DNA of 64,000 nucleotides, from NCBI GenBank assembly GCA_020073265.1, contig JAIQFN010000025.1, positions 1 through 64,000 of the forward strand, in the 5' to 3' direction. The DNA comes from Terriglobia bacterium (GTDB lineage: Bacteria; Acidobacteriota; Terriglobia; Bryobacterales; Bryobacteraceae). The translations under genes and the position numbers were made by a program. Of this stretch, positions 8,210-17,651 are shown in pieces; position 1 is the stretch's first letter, and each line of letters starts with the position of its first letter. The notes under the pieces are model-generated. The model worked only from the letters and a program-made list of their open reading frames with translations, searched no databases and was not told the origin of the DNA.

Positions 8210-9499
8210 GTGGATTGTATCACTAACGTCGAGGCCAAGTCGCGCAGCGGGGGCTTGTGGCGGCATCCCGACTTCCTGAAGCTGTGGACCGGGCAAACCA
8301 TTTCCGAGCTGGGCTCCCGGATCACCCGCGAAGGCTTGCCGCTGACGGCGGTGCTGGTGCTGGGCGCGCAGCCGTCGCAAATGGGCTTCATGACCGCGGT
8401 GGGAGCAGCCGCGACGCTGCTGTTCGGCTTGCTCGCAGGCGTGTGGGCCGACCGGATCCGCCGCCGCCCCATCATGATCGCCGCCGACCTGGCGCGCGCC
8501 GCCCTGCTGGCCTCGATTCCGATCGCCGCATTCGCGCATCGTCTCTCGATGGCTCAGCTCTACGCGGTGACTGGCCTGGCCGGATTCTGCACCGTGTTCT
8601 TCGACGTCGCCTATCAGAGTTACCTGCCATCGCTGGTCGAACGCGAAAATCTGCTCGACGGCAACAGCAAGCTGGCACAAAGCAGCTCCATCGCCGAAAT
8701 CGCCGGCCCCAGCCTGACCGGCGTGCTGGTGCAGCTGATCACCGCGCCCATCGCGATTCTTTTCGACGCGCTGTCGTTCCTGGTCTCAGCGCTTTCGGTC
8801 TGGCTCATCCGGAAGCCGGAACCCAAGTGCGATCCTGCGCCCTCTCAGCATCCCGCGCATGACACCGTCGCGGGATTGCGCTTCATCTTCCGCCATCCGA
8901 TCCTGCGCCCGCTGGCTTGTTTTTCAGCCACCACCTTTTTCTCGTTCGGGTTCATCGGACCGCTGTATGTGTTGTACGCGATTCGCGAGTTGCACATTCC
9001 GCCGGCCGCGCTGGGCGTCGCGATCGCTCTGGGAGGCGTCGGTTCTCTCCTTGGCGCGACTCTGGCGTCCCGAATTGCCCGAGCGCTCGGTCTGGCGAGA
9101 ACGTTCATTGGAGCGATCCTCGTGATGGTGGTCTTCTACTCTTTGATTCCCCTGGCGCATGGTCCCATGGCCTTGGCGCTTTCGTTCCTGATGGTCCAAC
9201 AGCTATTCGGCGACTCGGCCATCACCATCTTCAATGTCAACGAACGAACCCTGCGTCAATCCGTCGCGCCCGATCACGTCCTGGGGCGCGTGAACGCCGC
9301 GATGCAGTTGTTGACTCTGGGCGTCTATCCGCTGGGCGCGCTGGCCTGCGGCTTCGTGGCGCAGGCGCTCGGCATGCGTCGGACTCTGGGCCTCGCTATG
9401 ACCGGAATCGCGCTATCCGGCATCTGGCTCATCGCGTCGCCGATACGGAGATTGCGGGACCTGCCTGCCCGCGATGGGATTCCGTCGTCTGCGCTATAG
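8210..9499 (+). CDS. MFS exporter (MFS_3-like)
   Basis: The 429-residue membrane protein has about 12 segments and the MFS loop motif GVWADRIRRRP between segments 2 and 3. Family similarity begins at LWRHPDFLKLWTGQTISELGS (residue 16 on). It is of the drug/siderophore exporter type. Being divergent from the aquaglyceroporin and close to arsRMC, it could export arsenicals, as the MFS protein ArsK does, but nothing in the sequence proves that. The GTG at 8210 leaves no room for a promoter between the divergent genes, so the real start may be one of the in-frame codons just downstream. Confidence 0.75.
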   Translation: MDCITNVEAKSRSGGLWRHPDFLKLWTGQTISELGSRITREGLPLTAVLVLGAQPSQMGFMTAVGAAATLLFGLLAGVWADRIRRRPIMIAADLARAALLASIPIAAFAHRLSMAQLYAVTGLAGFCTVFFDVAYQSYLPSLVERENLLDGNSKLAQSSSIAEIAGPSLTGVLVQLITAPIAILFDALSFLVSALSVWLIRKPEPKCDPAPSQHPAHDTVAGLRFIFRHPILRPLACFSATTFFSFGFIGPLYVLYAIRELHIPPAALGVAIALGGVGSLLGATLASRIARALGLARTFIGAILVMVVFYSLIPLAHGPMALALSFLMVQQLFGDSAITIFNVNERTLRQSVAPDHVLGRVNAAMQLLTLGVYPLGALACGFVAQALGMRRTLGLAMTGIALSGIWLIASPIRRLRDLPARDGIPSSAL

Positions 9500-9506
9500 T
9501 TTGGCC

Positions 9507-10715
9507 ATGCGCCCTAGGCTACGCTTGTATTCCCGCCTGAGCTTGCTCGCGACGGCTGCGTTGCTTGCTGGCGCGCAAAACTACGCCCCGGCCGACGCCG
9601 ACGTCAAGCGCATTCACTCCTCGACCCTGCTCATCGACACGCATAACGACATCACCAGCCGCACGGTGGAAGGCTACGACATCGGAAAAGCCAAGAATGA
9701 CGGCCACACCAATGTGACGTCGCTCAAGGAAGGCGGCGTCGGCGGCCAGTTTTTCGCGGTCTATGTCGCCGCCCAGTACGTCAAGGGCAATCACGCGGCC
9801 CAGCGGACGCTGGAGATGATCGACACCGTCCGCCACGACATCATCGACCGCTATCCCAACGATTTCGCGCTGGCCACCACAGCCGATGACATCGAGCGCA
9901 TTCACCAGCAGGGCAAGATCGCCGCGCTCATGGGCATCGAAGGCGGCCATGCCATCGAGGACAGCCTGCGCCTGCTGCGCGACTACTACGCGCTCGGCAT
10001 CCGCTACATGACGCTCACGCACTCGAACACCAACAGTTGGGCGGATTCCTCGGGCGACGTCGATAAGCCCGGCGTCGCGCATCATAACGGCCTGACCGAT
10101 TTCGGCAAGCAGGTGGTGCGTGAAATGAACCGGCTGGGCATGATGATCGACATCTCGCACGTGGCCGACAAGACCTTTTGGGATGCGCTGAACACCAGCG
10201 CCGCGCCCATCATCGCGTCGCATTCCTCCTGCCGCGCGCTGTGCGATGTTCCGCGCAACATGACCGACGAAATGATCGCGGCCTTGGGCAAGAAGGGCGG
10301 CGTCATCCAGATCAATTTCAATTGCGGGTTTCTGTCCGAAAAGTCCGCCGCGGCCGCCAAGCTGGTGAAGCCCAGCACGCTGCCCGGAGTGCGCGGCGAG
10401 GACGCCGACATCGCCGAGTATAAGAAAAAGGTCCCGCCCGCGTCGCTCGCCGACGTGGTGGCGCACATCGACCACGCCGTCAAGGTCGGTGGCATCGACG
10501 CGGTCGGAATCGGCAGCGACTTTGACGGCGTCTCCTGCACACCCACAGGCCTCGAAGACGTTTCCAAGTTTCCGAACCTGACCCGCGCGCTGCTGGAGAA
10601 AGGCTATTCGGCCGGCGACGTCCGCAAGATCTACAGCGGAAACACGCTGCGCGTGATGCGCGCCGTCGAAGCCGAAGCCAAGAAGGAGCAGTCCTCCGGG
10701 CCTAGTCCCCGGTAA
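9507..10715 (+). CDS. Membrane dipeptidase, peptidase family M19
   Basis: M19 enzymes are binuclear zinc dipeptidases. The zinc ligands are visible in order: His-x-Asp in LIDTHNDITSR, Glu in GIEGGHAIEDS, His in IDISHVADKTF, His in IASHSSCRAL and Asp in GIGSDFDGV. An N-terminal signal peptide (RLSLLATAALLAGAQ) indicates export. The ATG at 9507 gives the better signal peptide; another ATG at 9474 would overlap the MFS gene. The product is about 402 residues, normal for the family. Its last 14 bases overlap the end of the convergent kinase gene. Confidence 0.9.
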   Translation: MRPRLRLYSRLSLLATAALLAGAQNYAPADADVKRIHSSTLLIDTHNDITSRTVEGYDIGKAKNDGHTNVTSLKEGGVGGQFFAVYVAAQYVKGNHAAQRTLEMIDTVRHDIIDRYPNDFALATTADDIERIHQQGKIAALMGIEGGHAIEDSLRLLRDYYALGIRYMTLTHSNTNSWADSSGDVDKPGVAHHNGLTDFGKQVVREMNRLGMMIDISHVADKTFWDALNTSAAPIIASHSSCRALCDVPRNMTDEMIAALGKKGGVIQINFNCGFLSEKSAAAAKLVKPSTLPGVRGEDADIAEYKKKVPPASLADVVAHIDHAVKVGGIDAVGIGSDFDGVSCTPTGLEDVSKFPNLTRALLEKGYSAGDVRKIYSGNTLRVMRAVEAEAKKEQSSGPSPR

Positions 10716-13386
10716 ACAACGGCTGGCCCGCCAGCGCGGTACGGCAAGCGAACGCGGCCGGCAGCAGCACCACCAGCATCGCAAATACGATTTCACCGAC
10801 GTACCAAACCGAAAAATCGGTCCCCAGTGCAAACGCGCTGAGGAAGATCGTGATGAAAACCGACATCACCATGCTCAGCAGCCCGCATCGCATGACGGTG
10901 AATACCATCACGCCGAAGAACAGCAGATTCACCGGCCAGCCGATGAGCATGGTTACCTGATTGGGCGCCAGGATTCCCGCCAGCGCGATGGTCACCACCC
11001 CGCCCGCCAGCCACTCCTTCCGGAGCACGGTGCGCGCCAGGAAAATAAGAAAGAGAATCCCCAGCGCCTTGTAGAGCGCGTCATCGATCAGGAACAGCCC
11101 CTCGCCCACCATGCTTCGGCCGCCCAGCAAAGCAGCTTGCCGGATCTCCAGCCGCACCGCCGGAAGACCCAGCCAGGCATAAGACATCGCTCCCACGCCC
11201 TGGATCAACGACAGCACCAGTCCCAGGCCGGTCCCGAGCAGCACATCCCGCCCCACCAGCGGATCGCCAAATCCGCCCGCCAGCAGCCGGCTCCACGAAA
11301 TGATGGTCTGCGGCCACCTGCGCCGCACGAACGGCTCGAAGGATACATAGGTGACTGCCATCGTGACCCCGTTGAATAAGGACCGCATGGCCGCCATAAA
11401 GAACAGATCCGACTCCGCGACATGCAACACGTGCGCTCCGCCGATCAGCCAGGCGACCATCCCGACGGATGTCGCGAACAGTCCCAGCCGGATCGCCCCG
11501 CGCGTATCGCAGCGGCCGAGCTGCAGGTTGTAACGAGCGAACGGAATCGATCCGAAGATGACGATCAATTGCAGAATGACATAGACCACGTCGCCCACCG
11601 GCTTCTCGTTCCCGGCGGCTTGCGCGGCCGTGGGAGGCTGCGACCACGGTCCGTACTGCGCGAAAAATACCGGCTTGCCTTGAAACGCGCCCGCCTCGAC
11701 ATGAATCGGAATCTCGGGCGCTTCCGGATAACTGCCCGTCCAGGCCGCTCGCTCATCCACGTCTACACCCGGAGTCCACCGCGGTTCGTCTGGACGGAAA
11801 CGCGAAATATCCAGACCGGCCGCCTGAAACAGGACGCTCCAGGGAGGCTCCCGCGCTTCGACCTTCTCCTCACGCAGCGCCGGAGGCACTACTTCCAGAG
11901 CCAACAGCCGCCCCTTCGTATCCAGGTACATTTCCTGCATGCCGGGAACGATATTGGGCGGATCATTTTCCTGGACAGTAATGACGTCGTCGATCCGGCG
12001 TGGCGCGAGCGGCGCAGGGCTGGTGCGATACCAGAAACGTACCACCGCCGGGCGGCCCTTCGCCAAGCGCGGCCACGGATCCCCGGGCCGGTTACGCAAC
12101 AAGTAAACCAAAGGCCCGAACCGGTATGCGAACCCATAGGCGCTCGCCACCGCCCGTTCCGGATAGCCGACCTGCACCAGAATATCCTGCGCTTTCGCCG
12201 CCAGCACGTCCGGCGAAACTTCGAATGGGATCTTGGCCAGGATGTTGGTCCGTTGATGGATGACCGCGAGCAGCGCCAACCCGGCCAGCACGCCCGCCAG
12301 CCAAACCACCGCCACGCGAGGCCTGAGTCCGGCATTCGCGCCCGCGGCCGCCACCATTTCCGGCGACGGTGTTTCACCGGCCGCCAGCGCGGCAGCCAGC
12401 GGATCGCCTCCCGGCAACGCGCCCAGCACCGCCAGCGCCGATTGCGGACGCTTGTGCGGATCCGGCTCCAGACACCGCAGAATGGCGTTCTCCACCGCCG
12501 GATCGATGTCTCGGACGATGCTGCGCGGCGCCGGTGGCAGGCCCTCCTCCTCCATTCGGATCAGCTCGGCGCGCGTCGCGGCGTTGTACGGCCGCTTGCC
12601 CGTGAACATCTCGTACAGCACCACGCCCAGCGCGTAAATGTCGCTCTGCGTCGAGACTTCCTTGCCAGAAAGCTGTTCGGGCGCCATGTAGCCGGGCGTT
12701 CCGTTGCGCGCTTCCACGCCCTCAAATTGTCCCATCAGGCCAGCCAGGCCGAAATCTGTGATCAGCACGTGCCCGCGTCCGTCGATCATGATGTTGGCGG
12801 GCTTGAGATCGCGATGCAGCACGCCTTTGTCGTGCGCCGCTGCCAGTCCGGCGCACAACTTGCGCGCGATTTCGACCGCCTTGTCCGGCGGCAGCCTTCC
12901 GATGCGCCGCAGCAGCGAGTGCAGATCCTCGCCGTCCACGTACTCCATGGAAATGTAGGGATGGCCTTCGGCTTCGCCCAGGTCGTAGACGCGGCACACG
13001 TTGGGATGCGCCACCTGGCGCGCGATGCGAACCTCGTTGTGGAAACGCGCCAGCGTTTTCGGATCCTGCGCGGTTTCTTCAGGCAGGAATTTCAACGCCA
13101 CCGCCTGTCCCAGCCTGAGATCGGTGGCGCGATAGACCTCGCCCATGCCGCCTGATCCCAGCAGGCTCACGATCCGGTAGCGATCTCCCAGCAGCGTGCC
13201 AGGCAGGAAGCGCCCGTCGTCGGAAGAATCCGAGCTGCTGGATGGCGGCCGCGCCGGACGCGTGTGAGTGGAAGCCTCGGTTGGAATCAGCGACGCCGGG
13301 GATTGGGCCTTCAACTGCGCCCCACAGGCGCCGCAAAAGCGGCTGGTGTCGGGATTCTCCGCCGAACAGCGGCTGCACGTGGCCAT
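10702..13386 (-). CDS. Zinc-ribbon Ser/Thr protein kinase with large membrane domain
   Basis: Residues 1-24 form a zinc ribbon (Cys4-x2-Cys7 ... Cys18-x2-Cys21). After a Ser/Pro-rich linker comes a PknB-type kinase (about 70-335): LLGSGGMGEVYRA glycine loop, Lys99 in VALKFL, HRDLKPAN (191-198), DFG (211-213) and GTPGYMAPEQ. A membrane segment near 363-385 leads to an extracytoplasmic region and then a multi-pass C-terminus of roughly eight helices from about residue 600. The membrane part resembles nothing I can name. The kinase is complete, so phosphorylation is expected; the signal is unknown. The ATG at 13386 is chosen because the zinc ribbon starts there; the frame extends to 13422. Confidence 0.85.
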   Translation of the reverse strand: MATCSRCSAENPDTSRFCGACGAQLKAQSPASLIPTEASTHTRPARPPSSSSDSSDDGRFLPGTLLGDRYRIVSLLGSGGMGEVYRATDLRLGQAVALKFLPEETAQDPKTLARFHNEVRIARQVAHPNVCRVYDLGEAEGHPYISMEYVDGEDLHSLLRRIGRLPPDKAVEIARKLCAGLAAAHDKGVLHRDLKPANIMIDGRGHVLITDFGLAGLMGQFEGVEARNGTPGYMAPEQLSGKEVSTQSDIYALGVVLYEMFTGKRPYNAATRAELIRMEEEGLPPAPRSIVRDIDPAVENAILRCLEPDPHKRPQSALAVLGALPGGDPLAAALAAGETPSPEMVAAAGANAGLRPRVAVVWLAGVLAGLALLAVIHQRTNILAKIPFEVSPDVLAAKAQDILVQVGYPERAVASAYGFAYRFGPLVYLLRNRPGDPWPRLAKGRPAVVRFWYRTSPAPLAPRRIDDVITVQENDPPNIVPGMQEMYLDTKGRLLALEVVPPALREEKVEAREPPWSVLFQAAGLDISRFRPDEPRWTPGVDVDERAAWTGSYPEAPEIPIHVEAGAFQGKPVFFAQYGPWSQPPTAAQAAGNEKPVGDVVYVILQLIVIFGSIPFARYNLQLGRCDTRGAIRLGLFATSVGMVAWLIGGAHVLHVAESDLFFMAAMRSLFNGVTMAVTYVSFEPFVRRRWPQTIISWSRLLAGGFGDPLVGRDVLLGTGLGLVLSLIQGVGAMSYAWLGLPAVRLEIRQAALLGGRSMVGEGLFLIDDALYKALGILFLIFLARTVLRKEWLAGGVVTIALAGILAPNQVTMLIGWPVNLLFFGVMVFTVMRCGLLSMVMSVFITIFLSAFALGTDFSVWYVGEIVFAMLVVLLPAAFACRTALAGQPLFTGD

Positions 13387-13547
13387 GGCAGTTGGATTTA
13401 CTGTAGCACCGCGTTCACTCAAGCGTGCTAGCGGCCCGTCTCGCCGCGATGAATAAAACTAAATTCCACGTTAAGGCGTGGTTAATGTCTCGCCACGTCC
13501 AACAAGATGAGGGGCGACGGAATCGCTCACTCGAGAAAGGAATTGAA

Positions 13548-13793
13548 ATGAAGATTTTGACTAGCACCATCGTGGGGACAGTTCTGTTGATCGGGTCAGC
13601 GTTTGCCGCTCAGACCAGCAAGGACACCAAGCCTGCCACCGGCAGCACCGCCACCACGCCGAGCGCTTCGAAGACCGACCAGGGCAAGAAGAAGCACCAC
13701 CGGCATAAGAAGACCACCGCTTCGAGCACCGCAACGCCGGTCGCACCGAAGAGCGCCGCCCCGGTCGCACCAGCCTCCACAACGAAGAAGTAA
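13548..13793 (+). CDS. Small secreted Lys/Thr/Ala/Pro-rich protein
   Basis: Only 81 residues: a signal peptide (MKILTSTIVGTVLLIGSAFA) followed by a low-complexity mature part rich in Thr, Ala, Pro, Ser and Lys, with a basic His/Lys patch (KKKHHRHKK). Such small proteins are common in Acidobacteriota and are usually called hypothetical; the basic patch might bind acidic polymers or metals. The ATG at 13548 follows AAAGGAATTGAA; the frame open to 13425 is not needed. A short dyad CCACG/CGTGG lies upstream at 13466-13481. A GC hairpin follows the stop. Confidence 0.7.
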   Translation: MKILTSTIVGTVLLIGSAFAAQTSKDTKPATGSTATTPSASKTDQGKKKHHRHKKTTASSTATPVAPKSAAPVAPASTTKK

Positions 13794-13812
13794 CTCGCAC
13801 CCCGCGCGCGCA

Positions 13813-13836
13813 CCCGGGGGACGAGAGGCCCCCGGG
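13813..13836 (+). terminator. GC-rich hairpin after the small secreted protein
   Basis: CCCGGGGG (13813-13820) pairs perfectly with CCCCCGGG (13829-13836) around an eight-base loop, 19 bases after the stop codon. There is no T tract, so it may only protect the 3' end or act with other factors. Confidence 0.5.
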
Positions 13837-13860
13837 ATTCCGGCATCGCCTTCTATCAGT

Positions 13861-13889
13861 TTGCTCCACGGACAGAGATCGGATAGAAT
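13861..13889 (+). promoter_or_regulatory. Putative promoter of the Xre/RES pair
   Basis: TTGCTC (13861-13866) and TAGAAT (13884-13889) are 17 bases apart, placing the transcript start a few bases before the antitoxin ATG at 13903. The -35 is weak. No convincing operator palindrome is visible. Confidence 0.4.
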
Positions 13890-13902
13890 TCTGAATAGAC
13901 GC

Positions 13903-14523
13903 ATGATCCAGATCGAGTCCATTCTAGCTCCGTTTACTTCTCCCGGGATCGTGGCCCAGGCCATTGCCGCGCTCGGTCGCGCCGATGCGATGGGTCTGCT
14001 CCCGGCTGACGAGCGCATCCTGACTCTCGACCTGACGTCTTTTCGAAAAGTGGTTCAACACATTCACAAGGCCGGAATCGCCCGAACCATCCGGCTCGCA
14101 CCTGGAGATCCGCGCTCAATCTCGGGTGCCCGCCTCGAACGCACGCTCGAGCACTTGAACACAGCCCTCGAAGAATCTCCGGTTCCGGAGTTCGAGTGGA
14201 GCCGCCTGGCGGATGTACTCGGTTTGGATCTGCTCGCCCGTCTGCTGGACATCTCTGCGTCCAGCGTTCGAAGATACAAAGCTGCCGCCCGGACTACTCC
14301 GGACGACGTCGCCGGAAGGCTGCATTTTGTCAGCCTGATCGTGGGCGACCTGAGCGGGTCCTACAACGAAATCGGCATCCGGCAGTGGTTCCATCGAAAG
14401 CGTGCCCAGCTCGGCGGCCGCGCGCCCCTCGACATGCTGAGAAGCGGCTGGAAACTCGGCCAGCCGGGAGCACGCCAGGTGCAAGTTCTGGCTCGAGCGT
14501 TGACCTCCTCGGCCGCTACATGA
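13903..14523 (+). CDS. Xre/MbcA/ParS-type antitoxin (DUF2384)
   Basis: This 206-residue protein ends in the toxin-binding region typical of RES/Xre antitoxins (EIGIRQWFHRKRAQLGG, APLDMLRSGWKLGQPG, VQVLARAL). A central helix-turn-helix (LARLLDISASSVRRYK) should bind its promoter. The segment before residue 80 is longer than in common Xre antitoxins. The ATG at 13903 is chosen because the open frame upstream runs through the preceding small gene and terminator. Its stop overlaps the RES gene start as ATGA. Confidence 0.8.
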   Translation: MIQIESILAPFTSPGIVAQAIAALGRADAMGLLPADERILTLDLTSFRKVVQHIHKAGIARTIRLAPGDPRSISGARLERTLEHLNTALEESPVPEFEWSRLADVLGLDLLARLLDISASSVRRYKAAARTTPDDVAGRLHFVSLIVGDLSGSYNEIGIRQWFHRKRAQLGGRAPLDMLRSGWKLGQPGARQVQVLARALTSSAAT

Positions 14524-15047
14524 TCGTCTACCGGCACGCCGACCCGCGCTTTCCGTTCTTGGCGGAAGATACCGGCCAGCCACCCGGCCGCTGGCACGCG
14601 ACCGGCGAAGGACCTGTTCAATACTTCGCCGATACCCCGGATGGAGCCTGGGCGGAATTCCTGCGCCACGAAGGCATCACGAAAGAGTCGGAATTGGTTA
14701 ACGTGCGCCGCGCGCTGTGGTGCGTCGAACTGCCCAAGCGCATGTCTCCCCGGAAGCCACGCCTCTCCCCAGCAGCGCTGACCGGAGGACTTGAGACCTA
14801 TGCAGCTTGTCAGAAAGAGTCGCGACGTCTGCGCTCCCGAGGCGCCCGGGCAATCCAGGCGCCGTCAGCCGCTTTGCTGCCGGGTGCGGCCCATGGCTGG
14901 AGAGTTGACGCAGGACTGAAACCGGCTGCCCATCGCGACGGAATCGTCTTCGCCGTGTTTGGTCCTCGACCAGATTTGGTTGGTTGGGCCGCTGCCGTTT
15001 CCGGACGCCCTCGCTCGGACCTGCTCTCTCAGGTCCGCCATCTCTGA
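14520..15047 (+). CDS. RES-domain toxin (NAD+-degrading type)
   Basis: RES toxins of type II pairs deplete NAD+. The 175-residue product shows the family's invariant residues: Arg24 (GRWH), Glu46 (AWAEFLRHE) and Ser116 (QAPSAALLP), with the opening MIVYRHADPRFPF matching the usual first strand. Size and the ATGA overlap with the upstream Xre antitoxin support a working toxin-antitoxin operon. No frame damage is visible, unlike the two PIN toxins in this window. Confidence 0.85.
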   Translation: MIVYRHADPRFPFLAEDTGQPPGRWHATGEGPVQYFADTPDGAWAEFLRHEGITKESELVNVRRALWCVELPKRMSPRKPRLSPAALTGGLETYAACQKESRRLRSRGARAIQAPSAALLPGAAHGWRVDAGLKPAAHRDGIVFAVFGPRPDLVGWAAAVSGRPRSDLLSQVRHL

Positions 15048-15101
15048 CCCTTTCGCCGCCCTTCGGCTGCGCTGTCGTACTCTAAAACCTAAGACCCATT
15101 T

Positions 15102-16544
15102 ATGCCCGAATCTCCCATCACCCCCCGCAGCCAGGATTTCGCCGCCTGGTATCAAGACGTTGTTCTCCAAGGGGACATGGCGGAGCCAGCCGAAGTGGTC
15201 AAGGGCTGCATGGTCATCAAGGCCAACGGCTACGCCATCTGGGAACTCATCCAGCGCCAGCTCGACGACCGCTTCAAGGCCACAGGCCACCAGAACGTAT
15301 ATTTCCCGCTGCTGATCCCGCAGAGTTTTCTGCACAAGGAAGCCGAACACGTCGAGGGTTTCTCGCCCGAGCTGGCCGTGGTCACCATCGCCGGAGGCAA
15401 GGAACTGGAAGAACCCTACGTCATCCGCCCGACGTCAGAAACCATCATCGGTCATTTCTTCTCCAAGTGGATTCAGAGCTACCGCGATCTTCCCGTGCTG
15501 CTGAACCAATGGGCCAACATCATCCGCTGGGAGCTGCGCACGCGCCTGTTCCTGCGCACCACCGAGTTTCTCTGGCAGGAAGGCCACACCGCGCACTCCA
15601 CGCACGAAGAAGCCATGGCCGAAGTCCTGCGCATGCTGGACGTCTACGCCCAGGTCGCTGAGGACGAGATGGCCATGCCGGTGATCAAAGGCGCCAAGAC
15701 GCAATCCGAAAAGTTCGCCGGCGCCGTCCGCACCTACGCCATCGAAGCCATGATGCAGAACGGCCTGGCGCTCCAGTCGGGAACCAGTCACGATCTCGGC
15801 CAGAACTTCGGGCGCGCGTTCGATGTCAAGTTTCAGAGCAAGGAAGGGCAGCTCGAATACGTCTGGCAGACCAGTTGGGGCGTCAGCACGCGCTTGATCG
15901 GCGGGCTGATCATGAGCCACTCCGACGACAAGGGGCTGGTGCTGCCTCCCAGGCTCGCGCCGGTGAAGTCGGTGCTGGTGCCCATCTACCGCAAGGACGA
16001 CGAGAAGGCGCGCGTGCTGGAAGCGGCCGAGCGCATCGCCCGCGACATCGGCGCAAAAGTGGACGACCGCGAAGGCCAGTCGCCCGGCGCCAAGTTTTTC
16101 CACTGGGAACGCCGCGGCGTGCCGATCGTTCTGGAACTCGGCCCGCGCGATCTCGCGTCCAACAACGTCGTCCTCAAACGCCGCGACACCGGAGTCAAGG
16201 AAACCGTGCCGCAAGCCGACCTGGCCGCGCGCATCCCCGATACGCTGGATCGCATGCAGAAGGATCTCTACAACGCCGCCAAACAGCGCCTCAAGGACAA
16301 CACCGTGCTGGCCAATTCGATCGGCGAAGTCGAGGCGATCCTGCGCGACGTCACCGCCGAAAAAGGCGGCGGCAAGTTCGTCATGGCTCACATGAAGGAC
16401 GATCCGGCCTGCGATGCGCGCATCAAGGAGTTCAAAGCCACCGTGCGATGCATTCCGCTGGTGGACGAGTTCGACGGGGCAGGGAAGTGCATCCTCACCG
16501 GAGAGCCGGTGGACCGGCGCGTCGTGATCGCGAAAGCCTACTAA
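15102..16544 (+). CDS. proS: Prolyl-tRNA synthetase, short archaeal/eukaryote-like type
   Basis: Charges tRNA-Pro. The 480-residue protein has class II motif 2 ([20 protein letters not shown]), the TSETII proline/ATP region, motif 3 ([21 protein letters not shown]), an anticodon-binding domain from about 285, and a C-terminal domain with three Cys that ends in the characteristic Tyr (VVIAKAY). It lacks the INS editing insertion, which marks the ProS type 3 form found in many Acidobacteriota. The start ATG at 15102 gives the expected N-terminus. The last four bases overlap the convergent gene. Confidence 0.96.
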   Translation: MPESPITPRSQDFAAWYQDVVLQGDMAEPAEVVKGCMVIKANGYAIWELIQRQLDDRFKATGHQNVYFPLLIPQSFLHKEAEHVEGFSPELAVVTIAGGKELEEPYVIRPTSETIIGHFFSKWIQSYRDLPVLLNQWANIIRWELRTRLFLRTTEFLWQEGHTAHSTHEEAMAEVLRMLDVYAQVAEDEMAMPVIKGAKTQSEKFAGAVRTYAIEAMMQNGLALQSGTSHDLGQNFGRAFDVKFQSKEGQLEYVWQTSWGVSTRLIGGLIMSHSDDKGLVLPPRLAPVKSVLVPIYRKDDEKARVLEAAERIARDIGAKVDDREGQSPGAKFFHWERRGVPIVLELGPRDLASNNVVLKRRDTGVKETVPQADLAARIPDTLDRMQKDLYNAAKQRLKDNTVLANSIGEVEAILRDVTAEKGGGKFVMAHMKDDPACDARIKEFKATVRCIPLVDEFDGAGKCILTGEPVDRRVVIAKAY

Positions 16545-17554
16545 CGTGCCAGCGCGTCGGCCAATTGCTTCAGCTTGGATTGGAACCGGCTGGGATCGCT
16601 GCCGGGCCGGAACTCCACCACCCCGGCTCGCGCGTCGAAGATCACCGAGCGCGCTGCGCCTTGCGCCTGCTCAACCACTACCGGCCTGGAAAGCTGCTGC
16701 ATCACCTCGCTCGACAACGCCATCGCGCTCGAAGGCTCCCGGCCCAAAACGGCCGCGAACTGATCCCGGCTCCAGCGGCCGATCACTACGGCGTCCGGAA
16801 GAATGCTTTCGAAGCGCGTCGCGAAGCCCTGCAAGCCGGTCTCGATGACATCCGCGGCGTGGCAATTCCTCAGCCCCTCCAGGTTCCGCACCACCACCAG
16901 CAGCACCGAGCAAAGCCTGTCTTGCCGGATCAACTCCTCCAACCGCCCGCTGATCTGGTCCCGCTGGCCGGTCTCCTCCCCCGGTTCCGCCGTCTGCGCC
17001 CGCTTGGATGCATCGATCTGTTGATGCAGCACCCGGATCTCGTCCTTCAATTGCGCGATCGCCACCTGATTGCGCGAGTGCATCTCCTCGACGCTGGCCG
17101 CGATCTTGGCCGTGGAAGCCCGAATGCCTCCGCGAATCTCGCTGATGTCGTCGCTCGCGGACACGCGGTTCAACTGCGCGAGCTCCCGCGTTACGTCGGC
17201 TTCCAGGTCCGTTCCGGTCTCCGCGATCGATCCGCTGAATGCCTCCAGAGCCGCGGTGGCCGCCGCGATGTCCCGGCGGAGCTGCTCGATGGAGTCGCGC
17301 GCCCAGCGCTGGTAGTCGCGCAGCTCGCCGTCGAACACCCCCTGCACGTCGCGCAGTTGGTCCGCGGTCGCGGCGTCGCGCAGGCTGCGTTTCAGCGCCA
17401 GCAATTGCCGGCGGAACTCGTCCAGCCGCGTTTTGTCGAGATCCACGGCATGCTGCCCGGTGGAGTCAATCGCCGCGGAGTAACCAGTCACCGCCGCGCG
17501 GCTGAACTCTTCCCAACGTTCCAGTTCGGTGGCGGCTTTTCGGATCGATATCAA
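16541..17554 (-). CDS. Coiled-coil protein with degenerate GGDEF-like domain
   Basis: The 337-residue protein has long helical, probably coiled-coil segments (about 40-185) and a C-terminal region of about 130 residues shaped like a diguanylate cyclase ([16 protein letters not shown], then [15 protein letters not shown]). The position equivalent to GGDEF reads WSRDQF, so cyclase activity is very unlikely. No membrane segment is seen. It may be a structural or c-di-GMP-related regulator; function unknown. It starts with TTG at 17554, preceded by GGAAGG. Confidence 0.6.
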   Translation of the reverse strand: MISIRKAATELERWEEFSRAAVTGYSAAIDSTGQHAVDLDKTRLDEFRRQLLALKRSLRDAATADQLRDVQGVFDGELRDYQRWARDSIEQLRRDIAAATAALEAFSGSIAETGTDLEADVTRELAQLNRVSASDDISEIRGGIRASTAKIAASVEEMHSRNQVAIAQLKDEIRVLHQQIDASKRAQTAEPGEETGQRDQISGRLEELIRQDRLCSVLLVVVRNLEGLRNCHAADVIETGLQGFATRFESILPDAVVIGRWSRDQFAAVLGREPSSAMALSSEVMQQLSRPVVVEQAQGAARSVIFDARAGVVEFRPGSDPSRFQSKLKQLADALAR

Positions 17555-17651
17555 AGGAACCTTCCAATCCTCTATCGAGACGCCCGGCGTGAAGTTTAAC
17601 GTTTTTCCAGAACTGACGGAAAATTCGTCTTCCCGGTGCTAACATCCACCT

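Noticed and set aside
11422-13155. Plus-strand open frame of 577 codons
   Set aside because: It is antisense to the Ser/Thr kinase gene, which has complete catalytic motifs.
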